Shown here: positions 38,412-47,989 of the stretch, piece by piece
How positions within the stretch are numbered: position 1 is the stretch's first letter
Layout of the letters: every line of letters starts with the position of its first letter
Origin: DATARH01 sp963789255
Lineage (GTDB): Bacteria; Pseudomonadota; Alphaproteobacteria; ATCC43930; CGMCC-115725
Assembly (NCBI GenBank): GCA_963789255.1
Contig: CAWBJW010000002.1
Coordinates: 1 to 64,000 of the forward strand
Reading direction: 5' to 3'
DNA length: 64,000 bases
The notes under the pieces: generated by a model
The model's input: only the letters and a program-made list of their open reading frames with translations
What the model was told of the DNA's origin: nothing
Database searches by the model: none
Program-made: the position numbers and the translations under genes

Positions 38412-39157
38412 GATACCGCCTCCAATGCCCGCGTGCCGCGCGCGATATGGAGGAAAACCTCTTCGAGATTGGTGCGGCCGTAGCGCAGGATCAATTCGTC
38501 GGGGCTGCCGCGGTCGACGATTTTCCCCTCCTTCATCATCATCACCTGCGAGCACAGCCGCTCGACCTCGGCCATGTTGTGCGAGGCGAGGAGGATCGTC
38601 GCGCCGGTGCGGGCGCGATATTCCTCGAGATAGCCGCGCACCCAATCGCCGCTGTCCGGGTCGAGCGAGGCGGTCGGCTCGTCGAGCAACAAGAGCTCGG
38701 GCTCGTTGAGGAGCGCCTTGGCGAGCGCGACCCGGGTCTTCTGGCCGGCCGACAATTTGCCGGCCGGGCGATCGAGGAGCGGCTCGATCTGCAAGTCGCG
38801 GGCGAGCAGCGCGATGCGTTCAGCGCGCCGCTTCAGGCCGTAGAGGCGGGCGTAGATCGACAGGTTCTGGCGCACCGTCAGGCGGTGCGGCAGGTCGACA
38901 TAGGGCGAGGAGAAATTGATCCGCGGCAGCACCCGGTAGCGGTGCCGCAAAACGTCCTCGCCGAACACCTGGACCGTGCCGGAACTCGGCAACAGGAGGC
39001 CGAGGAGGATCGACAGGGTCGTCGTCTTGCCGGCGCCGTTGCCGCCGAGCAATGCCGCGGTGACGCCTTCTTCGACCGCAAAGCCGATCCCATCGACCGC
39101 GATGGTGCCGCCATAGCGCTTGACGAGATTTTCGACGAGGATGACCGGCCCGGACAT
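38408..39157 (-). CDS. ABC transporter ATP-binding protein (249 aa)
   Basis: ATG 39157 (MSGPVILVENLVKRYGGT) is preferred over the two upstream starts. Walker A GGNGAGKTTTL, Q-loop region INFSSPYVDLPHRLTVRQNL, signature motif KLSAGQKTRVALAKALL, Walker B ELLLLDEPTASLDP and switch His in LLASHNMAEVERL are all present. The signature is LSAGQ where LSGGQ is usual. It is translationally coupled to the ABC-2 permease, so together they form one exporter. Confidence 0.92.
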   Translation of the reverse strand: MSGPVILVENLVKRYGGTIAVDGIGFAVEEGVTAALLGGNGAGKTTTLSILLGLLLPSSGTVQVFGEDVLRHRYRVLPRINFSSPYVDLPHRLTVRQNLSIYARLYGLKRRAERIALLARDLQIEPLLDRPAGKLSAGQKTRVALAKALLNEPELLLLDEPTASLDPDSGDWVRGYLEEYRARTGATILLASHNMAEVERLCSQVMMMKEGKIVDRGSPDELILRYGRTNLEEVFLHIARGTRALEAVS

Positions 39158-39257
39158 CGCCCCTATATGGCGCATTGTTACGCAAACGGCCAGCATGGGC
39201 CGGCCGGCCCGTCAAATCGCTGGAGTACTGGAAATAGGCGCTGCATGACGAAATATG

Positions 39258-39394
39258 CGTCCTTCGAGACGGCGCTTCGCGCCTCCTCAGGATGAGGTTT
39301 AACTAACTGATGGAGTTAGGAAAAAACCTCATCCTGAGGAGCCCGCCCACCGGTTCGGCCTGCGGCCGGCCCGAGGGCGGGCGTCTCGAAGGAC
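39258..39394. repeat. Long interrupted inverted repeat, intergenic
   Basis: Outer arms CGTCCTTCGAGAC (39258-39270) and GTCTCGAAGGACG (39382-39394), inner arms CCTCCTCAGGATGAGGTT (39282-39299) and AACCTCATCCTGAGGAG (39325-39341). It resembles the CCTCATCCTGAGGAG repeats widespread in alphaproteobacterial intergenic regions. It lies between the divergent exporter and regB genes. Confidence 0.75.
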
Positions 39395-39516
39395 GCGCGG
39401 CGCCGATCCAGCGGCCCCGCGGATAAATTCACAAACTCTCGGCATGAGGTTATCCGTTTGACGGCATTAACGAAAATGCCTCTCGCACCGGCGAAAACCG
39501 CCGCGGAGAACATCCG

Positions 39517-40889
39517 GTGAGCACCCCCACCCTGACCGCATTGCCCGAGCCGCGCGTCGCGTTCGACCGGATCAGCCTGCGCCGGCTGGTGCTGATCCGC
39601 TGGGTGGCGATCGCCGGGCAGGCGGTGACCCTGCTGGTCGTGCATTACGCCTTCGATTTCCACGTGCCGCTGTTGCCCTGCTTTGCCGTCGTCGGCTGCT
39701 CGGTGGTGCTCAACCTGTTCGTGACCCTCCATCGCCGCGTCGCGACCCGGCTTGGCGAGCGCGAAGCCGCGGTTTTCCTCGGCTACGACCTGTTGCAGCT
39801 CGGGCTCTTGCTCTACCTCACCGGCGGGTTGCAGAATCCGTTCGCGATCCTGATCCTGGCGCCGGTCACGGTGGCGGCGGCCGCGCTGTCATTGCGCCCG
39901 GTCATTGCGCTGGCGGTGCCGGCGATCGCGGTCATCACGCTGCTCGCGCTGTGGCACCTGCCCCTGCCGTGGCGCAGCGCGGGGGCGCCGCCGGTGTTCC
40001 CGCCCGAGCTGGTGCTCGGCCTGTGGACCGCGCTGGTTCTCGCCACCGTGTTTATCGGCGGTTATGCGTGGAGCATCGCCGAGGGCGCGCGGCGCCTGCG
40101 CGACGCGGTCGCGGCGACGCAGCTGGCGCTGGCGCGCGAGCAGCGGGTCTCGGCGGTCGGCGCGCTGGCGGCGGCGGCGGCGCACGAACTCGGCAGCCCG
40201 CTCGCGACGATCGCGGTCGTCGCCAAGGAGCTGGTGCATCGAGCTGCCCGCCGGCTCGCCGCATGGCGAGGATGCCCAACTGCTGCTGAGCCAGTCGGAG
40301 CGGTGCCGCGAGATCCTCGCGCAACTGGCGCGTCATCCCGGCGAGGAAGGCGCCTCGCCCTATACGCGGCTGCCGATCTCGGCATTGGTCGAGGCCGCCG
40401 GCGCGCTGTATCACGATCCGCGCGTCCGGCTCATTTTCGCGACGACCGGGGTGCCCGCCGCCGACGAGCCGCTGGTTACCCGCAGTCCGGAGATCATGCA
40501 CGGGCTCAACAATCTGATCCAGAATGCCGTGCAATTCGCCCGTCGCGAGGTCAGCGTCACGATCCATTGGGACAAGACGAACGTCACGGTCGAGGTCGCC
40601 GATGACGGGCCCGGCTTCCAGGCTCATCTGCTCGGCCGGCTCGGCGAACCCTATCTGTCGATCCGCGCCGGCGCCGCCAACCATATGGGGCTGGGGATCT
40701 TTATCGCGCAAAGCCTGTTGGAGCGCAGCGGTGCCGAGCTCGACCTTCGACAATCTGGTCAACGGCGGCGCCCATGTTGTCATTTCCTGGAAGCGTGCCA
40801 ATCTGGAGGCAGACGCGCGACCCGATGCCGCAGCGCCACGGGCTGCATCGGGCGGGGCGCAGCAGGGGAATGAGAGGCAACCGGCATGA
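39517..40889 (+). CDS. regB: RegB/PrrB/ActS-type redox sensor histidine kinase (456 aa), two frameshifts
   Basis: GTG 39517 with GGAGAA upstream. Six hydrophobic segments form the N-terminal half, including the LTGGLQNPFAILIL loop characteristic of RegB quinone sensing. The phosphorylated His is in AAAHELGSPLATIAVVAKEL (about residue 223). Frame shifts near 40240 (after KELVH) and near 40742 (after GAEL) each need removal of one base; the gene then has 457 codons and contains the N box HGLNNLIQNAVQFA and ADDGPGF. The Cys of the usual redox box is not visible just after the H box. It overlaps regA by four bases, so the pair is coupled. Controls redox-dependent energy metabolism in relatives. 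Confidence 0.88.
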
Positions 40890-41488
40890 ATGCGAGCGAG
40901 CGATCCCAGCGGACCCCCGGCCTGGAGGCCGAAGACACGCCATTGCACGGCCTGCCCGAAAGCGAGCGCACGCTGCTGATCGTCGATGACGATGCGCCGC
41001 TCTGCCAGCGTCTGGCGCGCGCGATGGAGCGGCGCGGGTTTGTCGTATCGACCGCCGACGGGGTCGCCTCAGGGGTTGCCGCGGCGGGCGCGCATCCGCC
41101 GGCCTTCGCCGTCGTCGATCTGCGCCTCGGCGACGGCAGCGGCCTCGAAATCGTCAGCGCGCTGCGCAGCGCGCGGCCGGGGGCGCGCATCGTCGTCCTG
41201 ACCGGCTACGGCAACATCGCGACCGCGGTCGCCGCGGTCAAAGCCGGCGCGCTCGATTACCTGCCGAAACCGGCCGACGCCGATGCGGTCGAGCGCGCGC
41301 TGCTCGCCCGCGAAGGCGAGACGCCGGAGCCGCCCGAGGACCCGATGTCGGCCGACCGGGTGCGCTGGGAGCATATTCAGCGGATCTTCGAGTTGTGCGA
41401 GCGCAACGTCTCGGAAACCGCGCGGCGCCTCAAAATGCACCGCCGCACCTTGCAGCGCATCCTTTCGAAACACGCCCCAAGGAACTGA
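40886..41488 (+). CDS. regA: RegA/PrrA/ActR-type response regulator (200 aa)
   Basis: ATG 40886 overlaps the regB stop. The receiver domain has the acidic pair in LLIVDDDAPL, the phosphoacceptor Asp near residue 78 in AVVDLRLGDGSG, the conserved Thr in VVLTGYGN and Lys in LDYLPKPAD. The C-terminal Fis-type helix-turn-helix, VRWEHIQRIFELCERNVSETARRLKMHRRTLQRIL (in two parts), is nearly invariant in RegA proteins. It activates or represses genes for respiration, carbon or nitrogen fixation in relatives. The targets here are unknown. Confidence 0.95.
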   Translation: MNASERSQRTPGLEAEDTPLHGLPESERTLLIVDDDAPLCQRLARAMERRGFVVSTADGVASGVAAAGAHPPAFAVVDLRLGDGSGLEIVSALRSARPGARIVVLTGYGNIATAVAAVKAGALDYLPKPADADAVERALLAREGETPEPPEDPMSADRVRWEHIQRIFELCERNVSETARRLKMHRRTLQRILSKHAPRN

Positions 41489-41576
41489 CCCCGTAACTGA
41501 CTGCGCAGCCGGGTTTCGTCAGCCGAGCGGCGGCGCCCTCACTCGGCCGCTGCCGCGCTGGAACCGGGGCGCCGTT

Positions 41577-43928
41577 ATGAGTGTCTCCGCCGCAGATCCG
41601 GCCGCAAGCGCCTCCGCTGTCGGCCCAGGCCTGTCCGCCGGCGAGGCGGCGCGCCGCCTCGCTCAATTTGGCCCAAACGCGTTAGCCGAGGAGCGGGCGC
41701 ATCCCGCCTGGCAGATGCTGCGCCATTTCTGGTCGCCGGTGCCGTGGATGCTCGAAGCGACGATCGTGCTGCTGCTTGCGATCGGCGAGCGCATCGAGGC
41801 GCTGATGATCGCGAGCCTGCTGGTCGTCAACGTCGCGCTTGGCGTGTTTCAGGAGAGCCGCGCCAACGCGGCGCTCGCGCTTCTCAAGGAGCGGCTGGCG
41901 CTGAAAGTGCGGGTCAGGCGCGATGGCGCCTGGCATGAAGCGCTGGCCGCCGAACTGGTCCCGGGCGACCTCGTGCAGCTGTCGCTCGGCGCCATCGTGC
42001 CTGCCGACCTGCGGCTTATCGCCGGCTCGGTGCTGCTCGATCAATCGATGCTGACCGGAGAATCGGTCCCCGCCGAAGCCGGCCCGGGCGCCGCGGCCTA
42101 TGCCGGCGCGTTGGTGCGCCGCGGCGAAGCGGTCGGCGAGGTCGTCGCGACCGGAGCCCGCACCTATTTCGGCCGTGCCGCCGAACTGGTGCGCATCGCC
42201 CGTGTCGAGAGCAGCGAACAAAAGGCCGTGCTCGGCGTGGTGCGCAATCTGACGATCATCAATTTTGCCATCGTGATCGCGATGGTCGCCTATGCCCTGA
42301 GCCTGGCGATGAGCATCGCGCAAATCATCCCGCTCATCTTGACGGCGCTCCTGGCGGCGGTGCCGGTGGCGTTGCCGGCGACCTTCACCCTGGCCGCCAC
42401 GCTGGGCGCGCGGACGCTCGCCCTCAAAGGGGTGCTGTTGACCCGGCTGACGGCGCTGCATGAGGCGGCGATCATCGATGTCCTGTGCGCCGACAAGACC
42501 GGGACCTTGACCGCCAACGAGCTCGCGGTTGCCGCGGTGCGGGCTCTGAAGGAGGGGTACGGCGAACCGGATGTGCTGGCGGCAGCGGCGGCGGCCAGCT
42601 CGCCGGAAGGGCAGGACCCGGTCGATGCGGCGATCCGGTTGGCCGCTCGCGGCGGCGGCATATCGCGCGATCGAAGGGTCCTGCGCTTCATCCCGTTCGA
42701 TCCGGCGGTGAAGATGGCCGAAGCCGTCGCGATCGACGCCGTTGGCAACGAGATCCGCATCGTCAAGGGAGCGCCGGCGGCGGTCGCCGCGTTGGCGCCG
42801 ATGACCGAAGCGGCCGCCGCCGATCTGGCGGCGCTCGGCGCCGCCGGATACCGCACCCTCGCCGTCGCGTCGGGACCGCCGGATGACCTCAGCATGGTCG
42901 GGCTGATTGCATTGGGCGATCCGCCGCGCGCCGACTCGCGGGCACTGCTCGCCGAGCTAAAATCGCTGGGGGTGGCGACCGTCATGGTCACCGGCGATGC
43001 CGCGGCCACCGCTGCGACGGTCGCGCGATCGATCGGGCTGGAGGGGGCGGTTTGCCCAGCGGGGAAAATTCCCGACCGGGTCGGTCCGGACGATTTCGCC
43101 GTCTATGCCGGGGTTTTTCCGGAAGACAAGTTCCGGCTGGTGAAGGCCTTCCAGCAGCGCGGCCACGCGGTCGGCATGTGCGGCGACGGCGCCAACGACG
43201 CGCCGGCGTTGCGCCAGGCGCAGATGGGGATTGCGGTGTCGACCGCAACGGACGTCGCGAAAGCGGCCGCCGGCATCGTGTTGACGAGCCCGGGGCTGGG
43301 CGAAATCGTCGCCGCCGTCAAGGAAGGGCGGTCCGGCTTTCAGCGGATCATGACCTACACCTTGAGCCTTCTCGTCAACAAATCGGCGGCACTCGTCGTC
43401 ATGCTCGCGGGACTGATCATGACCGGACACGCGGTCCTGACGCCGCTGCTGCAAGCGCTGTCGATGCTGGCGGGCGATCTGGTGACGATGTCGCGGGCGG
43501 CGGATCGGGCGACGCCGTCGCCCTACCCCAACGTATGGCGCGTCGGCAATATGACGCTCGCCGCAATCCCACTGGCCATCTTCAAGCTCGGCTACTGTGT
43601 CGGAGTGCTCGCCACCGGCTGGTTCGTTCTCGGCCTCCAGCCCGGCCAGATGCGGACCCTGACCTTCCTGATGCTGGTCCTGGCCGGACAGGCGAGCGTG
43701 TACGTGCTGCGCGAGCGCAATCATCTGTGGCGCGCGCGGCCGGCCCCGCTGATGCTTTTCGCCAGCGTTGCAGACGTTGCGATTGTGACATCGCTCGCGC
43801 TCGGCGGCGTTCTGATGACCCCGCTCGCGCCGGCGATCGTCGCGATGCTGTTCGGGGCGACGCTGGCCTTCGCGCTCGCTTTTGACGCCGTCAAATGGTG
43901 CGTCCTGGCGCGCTTGCGGATCGATTGA
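41577..43928 (+). CDS. P-type ATPase, P3A proton-pump-like (783 aa)
   Basis: ATG 41577. Actuator motif MLTGESVPAEAG, phosphorylation site CADKTGTLTANE (Asp near residue 306), nucleotide-binding FDPAVKMAEAV and KGAPAAVAAL, and hinge GMCGDGANDAPALRQAQMGIAVSTATDVAKAAAGIVLT all fit the H+-pumping P3A family, and the total length with eight or more membrane helices also does. The N-terminus LSAGEAARRLAQFGPNALAEE matches the cation-ATPase N domain. It presumably exports protons and would defend pH homeostasis. It lies behind regBA on the same strand with 88 bases between, possibly in the same regulon. Cation type is inferred. Confidence 0.87.
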   Translation: MSVSAADPAASASAVGPGLSAGEAARRLAQFGPNALAEERAHPAWQMLRHFWSPVPWMLEATIVLLLAIGERIEALMIASLLVVNVALGVFQESRANAALALLKERLALKVRVRRDGAWHEALAAELVPGDLVQLSLGAIVPADLRLIAGSVLLDQSMLTGESVPAEAGPGAAAYAGALVRRGEAVGEVVATGARTYFGRAAELVRIARVESSEQKAVLGVVRNLTIINFAIVIAMVAYALSLAMSIAQIIPLILTALLAAVPVALPATFTLAATLGARTLALKGVLLTRLTALHEAAIIDVLCADKTGTLTANELAVAAVRALKEGYGEPDVLAAAAAASSPEGQDPVDAAIRLAARGGGISRDRRVLRFIPFDPAVKMAEAVAIDAVGNEIRIVKGAPAAVAALAPMTEAAAADLAALGAAGYRTLAVASGPPDDLSMVGLIALGDPPRADSRALLAELKSLGVATVMVTGDAAATAATVARSIGLEGAVCPAGKIPDRVGPDDFAVYAGVFPEDKFRLVKAFQQRGHAVGMCGDGANDAPALRQAQMGIAVSTATDVAKAAAGIVLTSPGLGEIVAAVKEGRSGFQRIMTYTLSLLVNKSAALVVMLAGLIMTGHAVLTPLLQALSMLAGDLVTMSRAADRATPSPYPNVWRVGNMTLAAIPLAIFKLGYCVGVLATGWFVLGLQPGQMRTLTFLMLVLAGQASVYVLRERNHLWRARPAPLMLFASVADVAIVTSLALGGVLMTPLAPAIVAMLFGATLAFALAFDAVKWCVLARLRID

Positions 43929-43937
43929 CCACAGGGC

Positions 43938-44033
43938 GTGCCGACCGGCGGAGTTTTCTACGTCGCCGAGCGTGCCGCCTGGTCGGCCCCCGGTGTCACC
44001 GAGGTCCAGGACCACATCCAGATCGAGCCGTGA
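43938..44033 (+). pseudogene. C-terminal remnant of a BON-domain protein
   Basis: Only about 31 residues remain (VFYVAERAAWSAPGVTEVQD, ending HIQIEP and a stop). The AAWSAPGVTEVQDHI segment matches the last strand and helix of BON domains of the osmotically induced periplasmic type. The start and first three-quarters are gone. Upstream is the ATPase stop, downstream Hsp20, a neighbourhood common for such stress genes. Confidence 0.5.
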
Positions 44034-44133
44034 TTTCTGCGTCTCTCCGGCCCCGATTGCGCTGGATCAAGGTTTCAACGGTCACGTTCGCCTAAGAACG
44101 CGACGTGGACCCTTTAGCAAAGTGGAGGTAGCG

Positions 44134-44652
44134 ATGGCTCAAACCCCAGTCGAAGTGAAAAAGGCAACCCCGGCACGCACGCCCGACGCTTGGCAGTCGT
44201 TCCGCGGCGAGATGGACCGGCTGTTCGACCGGTTCGCCGGCGGTTTCGGATTGCCGTCGCTCCGCCGGATGTTCGATGTCGAACCGGCGGGGCGCGCCGA
44301 AAGCTCGTTCAGCTTCTCCGCACCCGCCGTCAACCTGACCGAGGACGACAAGGCCTACAGGATCACGGCCGAGCTGCCCGGTCTGGAGGAAAAGAACGTC
44401 AACGTCACGGTGTCGGGCGACATGCTCACGCTCAAGGGCGAGAAGCACTACGAGAAGGACGAGAAAGACAAGAACCACTACATGTCCGAGCGGGCCTACG
44501 GCTCGTTCCAGCGCTCGTTCATGCTGCCCGACGGCATTGACCGCGACAAGATCGCCGCCGATCTGTCCAAAGGCGTGCTGACGATCACCTTGCCCAAGAC
44601 GGAAGCGGCGCAGAAGCCGCAGAAGAAAATCGAGGTCAAGGCTGCTGCCTGA
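44134..44652 (+). CDS. Hsp20/alpha-crystallin small heat-shock protein (172 aa)
   Basis: ATG 44134 with GGAGG upstream. The alpha-crystallin domain covers residues 65-160 (VNLTEDDKAYRITAELPGLE, GDMLTLKGEKHYEKDEKDKN, and the AYGSFQRSFMLPDGIDRDKI block) and ends with the GVLTITLPKTE motif, followed by a short basic tail. It is a cytoplasmic holdase chaperone. It is close to a proton pump gene and a BON remnant, suggesting a stress-response neighbourhood. No certain heat-shock promoter was identified in the 100 bases upstream. Confidence 0.95.
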   Translation: MAQTPVEVKKATPARTPDAWQSFRGEMDRLFDRFAGGFGLPSLRRMFDVEPAGRAESSFSFSAPAVNLTEDDKAYRITAELPGLEEKNVNVTVSGDMLTLKGEKHYEKDEKDKNHYMSERAYGSFQRSFMLPDGIDRDKIAADLSKGVLTITLPKTEAAQKPQKKIEVKAAA

Positions 44653-44694
44653 CCGATCGACTGCTGGTGGCGGTGGCGGGGTCTGCTCGCCACC

Positions 44695-45519
44695 CTACCG
44701 GACGCGGATGGCGAAATTGGTGTGCCCCGCGCCCGATGACGGGCCGTATTCGCCATATTCCTCGCCGGCGAGGCGATCGGGGGGAACGCCGTCGAGCACG
44801 CCGAGCATGGCGGCGATGTTGCGGCCGCCCATCTCGACCTGGGTCTCGGCCGCATAGGCGTCGAGGAAGCGGCGCGCCTCGCCGGTGCGGCCGTCGCGCA
44901 GCATGGCGATGAACCCGCGATCGAGCGCCTGGTGCTCGGCGGTCGGCCAGCTTGCCGGATTGCGCACCAGCCGGTGCGACAGCGCCGTGCTGGCGACGAA
45001 GACCACGCGCTTATTCGACTTTTCCGCCGCGTCGCGCACCGCGATGCCGACCCGGTAGCACTCGTCGAGATCGGCGAGGATGCAGGTCCCCATCGTCACC
45101 ACCGGAATGCGCTCGGCCGGGTCGAGGTATTGCAGCGGGACGAAGGTGCCGTAGTCCCATTTGTAGTGCGCGGTTGCGTTGCGTCCGGCGAGGAGGCCCT
45201 TGGCCTTGATCTCCTCGACCAGCAAGGCGCCGAATTCGGGGTCGCCCGGCCGGTCGTAGGGCACGCCGGGGATCAGGTCGGGCAATTCGTCGGAGACGCA
45301 ATTGCCCTGGTGGCGCGCCTGGCAGGTGACGTACCAGGTGAAAGTCGTCACCCAATGCGCCGATTGCAGCACGATGACATCGGGCATGAGCGCCCGGATC
45401 GCGCGCCCCAGCGCGTACTCGCCGGCGATGACGCCGGAGAGGAAATCGGGCGCGGTTGCCTCGATGCCGATCCGCGGCGTATGCGAGGCGATCGCGCTCA
45501 TCACGATCGTACCGGTCAT
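44695..45519 (-). CDS. LigB-family extradiol ring-cleavage dioxygenase (274 aa)
   Basis: Starts MTGTIVMSAIASHTPRIGIE, including the metal-binding His in IASHTPR. Further family features are MPDVIVLQSAHWVTTFTWYV, a second His in VFVASTALSHRLV, and the C-terminal VEMGGRNIAAMLGVLDG. The family opens catechol-type rings with Fe(II), as in 3,4-dihydroxyphenylacetate 2,3-dioxygenase. Its start lies 17 bases downstream of the MmgE/PrpD stop, so they are co-transcribed. The substrate is inferred only as a catechol-like compound. Confidence 0.88.
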   Translation of the reverse strand: MTGTIVMSAIASHTPRIGIEATAPDFLSGVIAGEYALGRAIRALMPDVIVLQSAHWVTTFTWYVTCQARHQGNCVSDELPDLIPGVPYDRPGDPEFGALLVEEIKAKGLLAGRNATAHYKWDYGTFVPLQYLDPAERIPVVTMGTCILADLDECYRVGIAVRDAAEKSNKRVVFVASTALSHRLVRNPASWPTAEHQALDRGFIAMLRDGRTGEARRFLDAYAAETQVEMGGRNIAAMLGVLDGVPPDRLAGEEYGEYGPSSGAGHTNFAIRVR

Positions 45520-45536
45520 GTTCGCTTCCCTCAGCC

Positions 45537-46928
45537 TTATGGAATGGTCAGCGCGATCAGCGTGGCGGCGGCGCGCTCGGTCGATTCGAGGTGGCGGCAG
45601 GTGTCGATGAGGCGCTCGTACTGCGCCCGGCCGATCGCCAGGCCCGCGGCGATCGGGCTGATGCGCCGCACTTCCTCCTCGAAATCCCAGATGAATTCGC
45701 GCCCGGTTCCTTCGCGGGTATAGGAGCTTCCATCCTTGGTGAAAACCGTGATGCGCGGGCCGAACAGCGGGCGGCGCACCGCCGGGATCAGAGTCACGCG
45801 CTGCATCAGGTCGAGGACTTCCGGCGGGTCGGTCTCGCCGGGGCCGGGCGTTCCGCCGCGCAGCAGCGGATAGCCGCCCGCCACCGCGCCGTAGGCGGTG
45901 AAATACTGGGTGCTGCCGATGCTGGGGCGCTCTTCGATGCCGCGGCTCGGGAATAAGGGGCTCGGATATTCGGTCTCCAGCCAGTTGACCACGGCCTCGA
46001 TGCGGTCGATCCGGTCATAGGTGAGGTCGTGCTCCGCGCACAGCGCGGCCGTGACATCGACATGGGCGATGTTGTAGCCGGCCGTCGAATAGATCCGGTA
46101 GAGCGTTTCGAGGAAGATCCAGTCGCGCCCGAGGCCTTCGGTGATCTTGGCGAGCTCGGCATGGTTGTCGCCGGTGAAGCTGTAACGCAGCTCGCCGCGG
46201 TTGTTGCCGGCATAGGCGTGGTAGAACCCGGCCTCGCCCTCCAGCACCGTCTCGCCGCCGGGGATGCCGCTCTTACCCAAGGCGACGGCGAGCAGCGCGT
46301 TCCTGACCGCGCCGCCCTCGCGCAACGACCGGCCGCCGCTGCGCGCGCCTTCGAGATTGCCGGACGCGAGGTTGACGCATTGCGCGATGGTGCCGTGGAT
46401 CTGCTCGGCATCGAGGCCGTGGATTTTGGCGCCGGCGACCGCGGCGCCGAAAATGCCGAATACCGGACTGGCGTGAAAGCCGCGCGCCATCACGGTCGGG
46501 ATGAACTCGGCGGCCATCCGCTCCATGACCTCGTAGCCGGCGGCGACCCCGGCGAGGAAACTCTTGCCGGAGGCGCCCGCCATCTCGGCCGCGGCGAGCG
46601 CCGCCGGCAATATCGCCGTGCCGGGATGGGTCAACATGCGGAACGTGTCCCACTTGCCGCCGGCGAAGATGATTTCGGTATTGACGAAGGCGGCGCCGCC
46701 CTTGGTCAATTTGGCGCCGCTGCACAACACCGTCGCCGCCCCGCCGCCGCCGGCCTCCTCCTCCTGCATCAGCGCCAGGGCCTCGCGGCTCGCCGGCATG
46801 GCATGCGCGACGAGCGCCGACGACAGCGCCTGCAACGTGACGCCCTTGGCCCGATCGATGACCGCTGCCGGCAGATCCTCGTATTCGAGGCCGGCGACGA
46901 AGGCGGCGAAATCTCGGCTGAGCGACAT
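45537..46928 (-). CDS. MmgE/PrpD family protein (463 aa)
   Basis: Full-length for the family. Visible signatures: MLTHPGTAILPAALAAAEMAG, FLAGVAAGYEVMERMA, GFHASPVFGIFGAAVAGAKIHGL and GARSGGRSLREGGAVRNALLAVAL. The family includes 2-methylcitrate dehydratase (PrpD) and cis-aconitate decarboxylases, and many members of unknown substrate. No methylcitrate-cycle genes are adjacent, so a dehydratase or isomerase role in the neighbouring aromatic-type catabolism is more likely. Co-transcribed with the LigB gene. Confidence 0.87.
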   Translation of the reverse strand: MSLSRDFAAFVAGLEYEDLPAAVIDRAKGVTLQALSSALVAHAMPASREALALMQEEEAGGGGAATVLCSGAKLTKGGAAFVNTEIIFAGGKWDTFRMLTHPGTAILPAALAAAEMAGASGKSFLAGVAAGYEVMERMAAEFIPTVMARGFHASPVFGIFGAAVAGAKIHGLDAEQIHGTIAQCVNLASGNLEGARSGGRSLREGGAVRNALLAVALGKSGIPGGETVLEGEAGFYHAYAGNNRGELRYSFTGDNHAELAKITEGLGRDWIFLETLYRIYSTAGYNIAHVDVTAALCAEHDLTYDRIDRIEAVVNWLETEYPSPLFPSRGIEERPSIGSTQYFTAYGAVAGGYPLLRGGTPGPGETDPPEVLDLMQRVTLIPAVRRPLFGPRITVFTKDGSSYTREGTGREFIWDFEEEVRRISPIAAGLAIGRAQYERLIDTCRHLESTERAAATLIALTIP

Positions 46929-47090
46929 GGAAGGTTCCTCAGGACGGCGTCGCGGGCGCCAACGATAGGGCCTTCTACTGCATTTCCGGCGGCGTGGCGT
47001 CGGCTTTCCGCCGGCGCCTGTTGCTGATCAATCGATGCATCGCCCCAAAACGACTCTCCCATCGTGACATAGGCGCGCTATCATGCTGTC

Positions 47091-47975
47091 ATGCTGACGC
47101 ATTTTGAAAAGCCCCGACCTTGGCGGGCGCGGCAACGACCGCGGCCGGCGCGAGTGTTTGCCGTGTTTTCGTTTCGCTACGACCACCATCTCGTCGCCGA
47201 CCTTCTGCAGAATATCGCGCCGATCGTGGACGGATGGGTGGCCTACGACGATCGGGCGGCGAAGGTCGGGTACAGCAACGAACCCGCCCGCCATGTGCAG
47301 CTCGTTGAGCGGGCGCGCGCTCTCGGCGCCGACTGGGTTCTCGCCGTCGATCCCGACGAGCGCTTCGAAAACCGGGTGGCCGTCGAAATTCGCTCGATGA
47401 TCGCGCAGAAGCAGCCCGTCATCTGGGCCTTCCGTTTCCGCGAGCTCTATTCACCTACCGAGTATCGGGCCGATGGCATCTGGGGCGAGAAGGTTCAGAT
47501 GCGGCTCTTCCCGATACTTGAGGGCCAGGTCTTCTCCGATCTTGAGCTTCACAGCCCTAAATTTCCGATCGAGCCGGTGCCGGTTGAGCCGGGATATAGG
47601 GTTGCCGCCGGCTACGTGATCAGGAAGAGCAACCTCAACCTATACCACCTCAAGATGATCACGCGCGAACGGCGCGTCGCCCGTCGCGACCTGTACAACC
47701 ATCTTGATCCCGACAATGCGTACACGCCGTTCGGCTACGACTATCTGGCCGACGACAGCGGCGCCGCGCTCGAGACGATAGGTCCGGACCGCATGTACAC
47801 GCCGCCGCACCGCGAGGACGGAGGGTTGTGGATGCCGTCGCCGTCAACGGCGGAGATCAGTCTGATCTCATCCCGCAAAGCGATGTTCGCGCAAGATGCT
47901 GTTCGGCATCATCGATCGCGACCGCTGCATCCCGGCCTTTTTGCGTCGCTGTGGCGCGGGCTGCTGCGCAAATAG
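47091..47975 (+). CDS. Glycosyltransferase family 2-like protein (294 aa)
   Basis: Start ATG 47091 (MLTHFEKPRPWRARQRP); VFAVFSFRYDHHLVADLLQN begins the fold. The DxD-like motif is ADWVLAVDPDERFENR, followed by the WAFRFRELY loop. This is a single-domain protein without membrane segments, resembling predicted glycosyltransferases that modify cell-surface glycans. No other glycan genes are nearby, so the acceptor is unknown. It has the opposite direction to both flanking catabolic genes and may be a later insertion into that cluster. Confidence 0.65.
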   Translation: MLTHFEKPRPWRARQRPRPARVFAVFSFRYDHHLVADLLQNIAPIVDGWVAYDDRAAKVGYSNEPARHVQLVERARALGADWVLAVDPDERFENRVAVEIRSMIAQKQPVIWAFRFRELYSPTEYRADGIWGEKVQMRLFPILEGQVFSDLELHSPKFPIEPVPVEPGYRVAAGYVIRKSNLNLYHLKMITRERRVARRDLYNHLDPDNAYTPFGYDYLADDSGAALETIGPDRMYTPPHREDGGLWMPSPSTAEISLISSRKAMFAQDAVRHHRSRPLHPGLFASLWRGLLRK

Positions 47976-47989
47976 GCCCGCTCAACGAC

